The position numbers and the translations under genes are program-made. A DNA stretch of 5,816 bases. Origin: JAKAXG01 sp035702985. GTDB taxonomy: Bacteria > Actinomycetota > Acidimicrobiia > Acidimicrobiales > Palsa-688. The DNA lies in NCBI GenBank assembly GCA_035702985.1, contig DASSZD010000187.1:1-5816 (forward strand), written 5' to 3'. Below, in pieces: positions 5,146 through 5,816 of this stretch. Every line of letters starts with the position of its first letter. The stretch's first letter is position 1. A model generated the notes under the pieces. It saw only the letters and a list, made by a program, of their open reading frames with translations. It was not told where the DNA came from and did not search any database.

Positions 5146-5315
5146 CTGCCGATTCCTCCTGTGCGCGAAGACCTGTTCACCGGCAGGCTACAGAGCGATG
5201 AGAGTTGAACGGCCCACCGGATAAGGGATGTTCGGCACTGTGAGGGGGCTGGCGGATCGGTCAGTCTCTACCTCGACGGTAGGCACCGCCGTGGTCCCCG
5301 GGAGGAGGAGGCCGG
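5146..5315. promoter_or_regulatory. Divergent intergenic region of osmC and the DUF1876 gene
   Basis: This 170-bp non-coding gap separates two start codons and must hold both promoters. It contains AGGAGG for osmC (around 5150-5156, read on the minus strand) and GGAGGAGGAGG for the plus gene (5301-5311). A TTGAAC at 5205-5210 could be a plus-strand -35 element, but no good -10 follows at the right distance. A small inverted repeat CTACC/GGTAG sits at 5268-5282. No operator could be assigned with confidence. Confidence 0.5.
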
Positions 5316-5795
5316 ATGCACGTGACCTTGAACGACGAGCAGGCGGGAGAACTGGAGAGCCTCATCCGCGAATCCCTGCGGGACATGAGCCACGAGATCG
5401 CCGCCACCGACAACAGCCACTACCGGGCTCGGCTGGTAGCCCGGCGCCACGTGCTCGAGTCCGCCATCGGGGCGCTCCACCCCAAGCCGGTCGGCGCTCC
5501 TGCCCCCCGACCGGAGCCGCGGTGGTCACCCGAAGGGGAGCGGGTGTGGACCGTCGAGATCGTCTTCACCGAGAACGACGACCGCACCCGGGCCGACGCC
5601 CGGATGCGCGCCGCCCAGCACGAATGGCACGGCTGGGGCCGGTCCCGCCGCAACCCCGTGGACCCCGACGTGCCCACCATCGGGGAGGAGCTGGCCGCGG
5701 CCCGGGCCCTGGCCGACCTGTCCCATCAGCTGGTGGAGGTGGCGGCGCACGGGGTGGAGGCGTTCGAGGGTCACCCGGTCAGGCTGCACGGCTGA
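5316..5795 (+). CDS. Two-domain protein: small helical N-terminal domain plus DUF1876 (Rv1738-like)
   Basis: Predicted protein of 159 aa. Residues 1-54 form a predicted helical hairpin (LNDEQAGELESLIRESLRDM, then EIAATDNSHYRARLVARRHVLESAIGAL), a pattern I associate with small stand-alone actinobacterial proteins of unknown role. A Pro/Ala-rich linker (55-72) follows. Residues 77-157 match DUF1876: VWTVEIVFTENDDRTRADAR, then NPVDPDVPTIGEELAAARALADL at 113-135. The family's structural member, M. tuberculosis Rv1738, resembles ribosome hibernation-promoting factors and is strongly induced in hypoxia by DosR. Action on translation in dormancy is therefore a reasonable inference, not shown here. 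Rv1738 itself is about 94 aa, so the N-terminal extension is an addition. The start at 5316 has a very strong GGAGGAGGAGG site 4-5 nt upstream. Confidence 0.88.
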   Translation: MHVTLNDEQAGELESLIRESLRDMSHEIAATDNSHYRARLVARRHVLESAIGALHPKPVGAPAPRPEPRWSPEGERVWTVEIVFTENDDRTRADARMRAAQHEWHGWGRSRRNPVDPDVPTIGEELAAARALADLSHQLVEVAAHGVEAFEGHPVRLHG

Positions 5796-5816
5796 CACCG
5801 CGGCCACGGCTGACAC
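5787..5816. repeat. 12-bp direct repeat at the window edge
   Basis: CACGGCTGACAC occurs at 5787-5798 and again at 5805-5816, an 18-bp period. The first copy contains the stop codon of the DUF1876 gene. The array may continue beyond the window, which ends exactly at the second copy, so its extent cannot be judged. Confidence 0.5.

Noticed and set aside
1..5816. CRISPR array, mobile element, phage or toxin-antitoxin system
   Set aside because: There are no regularly spaced direct repeats with unique spacers, no transposase or integrase motifs, no flanking inverted repeats, and no small gene pair with toxin-antitoxin features.

Overview
The window is very GC-rich, with short, tightly spaced genes, GTG starts and purine-rich ribosome binding sites. 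This base composition, together with a domain resembling Mycobacterium tuberculosis Rv1738 (DUF1876), points to a high-GC actinomycete (Actinomycetota). The exact lineage cannot be fixed from the sequence. There is no rRNA, tRNA, CRISPR array, transposase or phage gene.

Left part (5-2077), a sulfur-handling module. A minus-strand gene encodes a rhodanese-like domain followed by a persulfide-dioxygenase-type metallo-beta-lactamase domain. It is divergent from a plus-strand pair, a DsrE2-like protein and a TusA-family sulfur carrier. The 85-bp gap between them holds an AT-rich direct repeat/dyad and a GC-rich palindrome that look like a shared operator. The inferred role is carriage of sulfane sulfur on protein cysteines and oxidation of low-molecular-weight persulfides, perhaps under a sulfide- or metal-responsive repressor encoded elsewhere.

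Middle part (2139-3273). A minus-strand extended short-chain dehydrogenase/epimerase gene is a pseudogene. Its start and its C-terminal end are recognisable, but about half or more of the protein is missing internally and there are two single-base frameshifts. Upstream of it lies a 24-bp element present twice, each copy centred on GTCAG-N3-CTGAC, 31 bp apart. This looks like a preserved two-site operator. The element also lies upstream of a plus-strand gene of unknown function (193 aa) with a Pro/Ala/Glu-rich linker and an arginine-rich tail.

Right part (3388-5795). A minus-strand gene encodes a soluble tandem-GGDEF protein whose first domain has an intact GGDEF motif and whose second is degenerate. 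Upstream of it in the same direction is osmC, a thiol peroxidase gene. Divergent from osmC is a plus-strand gene for a two-part protein, a small helical N-terminal domain joined to a DUF1876/Rv1738-like domain. Overall the window suggests thiol, persulfide and peroxide stress together with dormancy-type and c-di-GMP signalling. The co-regulation of the separate parts is inference.
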